A stretch of DNA of 6,488 nt from positions 1 through 6,488 of the forward strand of contig JAFZXQ010000010.1 of assembly GCA_017616705.1 (NCBI GenBank), given 5' to 3'. Below the pieces are notes generated by a model. That model worked only from the letters and a program-made list of their open reading frames with translations, was not told the origin of the DNA and did not search any database. The stretch's first letter is position 1. Each line of letters begins with the position of its first letter. Positions 5,265-6,488 of this stretch are shown in pieces. The stretch comes from Clostridia bacterium (GTDB lineage Bacteria > Bacillota > Clostridia > Christensenellales > UBA1242). Made by a program: the position numbers and the translations under genes.

Positions 5265-6282
5265 TGATTTTGATTATTATCTTCCTGAAGAATTAATTGC
5301 CCAAACTCCAATTGAGCCAAGAGATCATTCACGCCTTTTAGTTTATAATCGAAAAACAAAAGAGATTGCTCACAAGCATTTTTATGATTTAGCTGATATC
5401 TTAACTGCTAATGATGTTTTGGTTATTAACAACACGCGCGTTATTCCAGCTAGGGTTTATGGCCATAAAACTGAAACAGGCGCTAAGGTTGAAGTTTTGC
5501 TTTTAAAGAGAATTGACTTGGCAACTTTTGAATGCTTACTAAAGCCAGCCAAAAGATTTAAAGTTGGTTCAACTATTATTTTTAGCGAAAACCTGACCGG
5601 AACAATTATTGATGATGCTGATGAAATTGGCGGAAGAATAATTCAATTTAATGTTAAGAAGGGTTCTTTTGAAGAAGAATTAGATAAATTGGGTGAAATG
5701 CCTCTTCCTCCATATATTCACAAAAAACTTGAAGATAAAGAGAGATATCAAACGGTTTACGCTAAAATTAAGGGAAGTTCCGCTGCCCCAACAGCTGGCC
5801 TTCACTTTACTCCTGAACTTATGGATAAATTGAAGAAAAAGGGAGTGACTTTTGTTAGCGTAACCCTTAATGTTGGGCTAGGAACTTTCAGGCCGGTAAC
5901 TGAAGAAACGATTGAAAATCACCATATGCATAGCGAAGAGATTGAGATTTCAAAAGAGGCAGCAGATATTTTAAATGCGGCAAAAAAAGCCGGAAAACGT
6001 ATTATAGCCGTTGGAACGACCTCAGTTAGAACGCTTGAAAGTGCTAGTGATGAAAATGGCGTTTTAAGCCCATGTAAGAAGGAAACAAACATTTTTATTT
6101 ACCCTGGGGTTAAATTTAAGTTTGTTGACGCAATTATAACTAATTTTCATCTTCCTAAATCAACGCTAATTATGTTAGTTAGTGCGTTTAGCACTAGGGA
6201 AGAAACCTTAAATATATATAACACTGCCGTTAAAGAGAAATATAGATTTTTCAGTTTTGGCGACAGCATGTTAATTGAGTAA
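5254..6282 (+). CDS. queA: S-adenosylmethionine:tRNA ribosyltransferase-isomerase QueA
   Basis: QueA transfers and rearranges the ribosyl part of S-adenosylmethionine onto preQ1 at position 34 of tRNAs with GUN anticodons, giving epoxyqueuosine. At 342 residues it is full length. Family segments are the N-terminal DFDYYLPEELIAQTPIEPR (5-23), NNTRVIPAR (59-67), GEMPLPPYI (147-155), YQTVYA (165-170), APTAGLHFT (178-186), GLGTFRPV (208-215), GTTSVRTLES (254-263) and NFHLPKSTL (297-305). The ATG at 5254 lies within the end of ruvB (11-nt overlap) and has only a weak GGGG ribosome site at 5243-5246, so translation probably depends on ruvB. It is followed after 3 nt by tgt, the preceding enzyme of the same pathway. 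Confidence 0.97.
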   Translation: MKTSDFDYYLPEELIAQTPIEPRDHSRLLVYNRKTKEIAHKHFYDLADILTANDVLVINNTRVIPARVYGHKTETGAKVEVLLLKRIDLATFECLLKPAKRFKVGSTIIFSENLTGTIIDDADEIGGRIIQFNVKKGSFEEELDKLGEMPLPPYIHKKLEDKERYQTVYAKIKGSSAAPTAGLHFTPELMDKLKKKGVTFVSVTLNVGLGTFRPVTEETIENHHMHSEEIEISKEAADILNAAKKAGKRIIAVGTTSVRTLESASDENGVLSPCKKETNIFIYPGVKFKFVDAIITNFHLPKSTLIMLVSAFSTREETLNIYNTAVKEKYRFFSFGDSMLIE

Positions 6283-6285
6283 ATT

Positions 6286-6488
6286 ATGAGTGAATTTGAA
6301 TTTAAAGTAAAAACTAAATCAAGCGAATGCTTTGCCAGAATTGGCGAGTTAAAAACACCTCACGGGATTATTGAAACACCTGTTTTTATGCCTGTTGGAA
6401 CTCAGGCAACGGTTAAAGCCGTTGAACAAAGAGAATTGGTTAGTGAAGTTAAAGCGCAGATCATTTTATCTAATACATATCATCTTTA
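6286..6488 (+). CDS. tgt: Queuine/preQ1 tRNA-guanine transglycosylase Tgt, 3' end missing
   Basis: Only the first 67 codons are present; the family is about 370-380 residues. Bacterial Tgt exchanges guanine 34 in GUN anticodons for preQ1, the substrate later used by QueA. The visible part carries the conserved N-terminal segment: ARIGELKTPHGIIETPVFMPVGTQATVKAV (17-46), then QIILSNTYHL (58-67), the start of the first active-site region. The catalytic aspartates and zinc-binding cysteines would be beyond the window. The ATG at 6286 begins 3 nt after the queA stop, and only a weak GAG ribosome site (6277-6279) precedes it, so it is likely coupled to queA. Confidence 0.95.
   Translation, partial: MSEFEFKVKTKSSECFARIGELKTPHGIIETPVFMPVGTQATVKAVEQRELVSEVKAQIILSNTYHL

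Noticed and set aside
1..6488. Mollicute-type TGA recoding, CRISPR array, insertion sequence or tRNA genes
   Set aside because: TGA ends rbgA and Trp codons are TGG; no spaced direct repeats, transposase ORF, terminal inverted repeats or cloverleaf were found.

Overview
The window is AT-rich (roughly a third G+C by eye) and every gene reads on the plus strand. Tryptophan is encoded by TGG and TGA acts as a stop (rbgA ends in TGA), so the standard bacterial code applies. Strong Shine-Dalgarno sites, sigma-70 type promoters with 17-bp spacers, and a RuvC resolvase beside RuvAB point to a low-GC Firmicute of clostridial type (most Bacilli and Mollicutes use RecU instead of RuvC). This lineage call is an inference; no exact taxon can be read from the sequence.

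Left block (1-1694): the 3' part of rbgA (50S assembly GTPase), rnhB (RNase HII) and yraN (UPF0102, PD-(D/E)XK-like), joined by short overlaps and so probably one mRNA. YraN carries an unusual helical insert of about 30 residues.

Middle block (1695-2602): a near-consensus promoter drives two adjacent genes for small proteins I do not recognise. They are clearly paralogous to each other and end at a clean intrinsic terminator. This is the only part of the window that established families do not explain.

rplS unit (2584-3073): the gene for ribosomal protein L19 is monocistronic, with its own promoter overlapping the upstream terminator, a short leader that can fold, a perfect Shine-Dalgarno, and its own terminator.

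Right block (3075-6488): a promoter placed so close to the ruvC start codon that the mRNA may be leaderless, followed by tightly packed ruvC-ruvA-ruvB-queA-tgt (tgt cut by the window end). RuvABC branch-migrates and cuts Holliday junctions. Tgt and QueA are successive enzymes of queuosine tRNA modification. This order is a common one in Clostridia.

Most of the window is conserved housekeeping sequence. The points worth a second look are the paralogous small-protein pair, the YraN insert, the overlapping terminator and promoter with a foldable leader before rplS, and the apparently leaderless ruvC.
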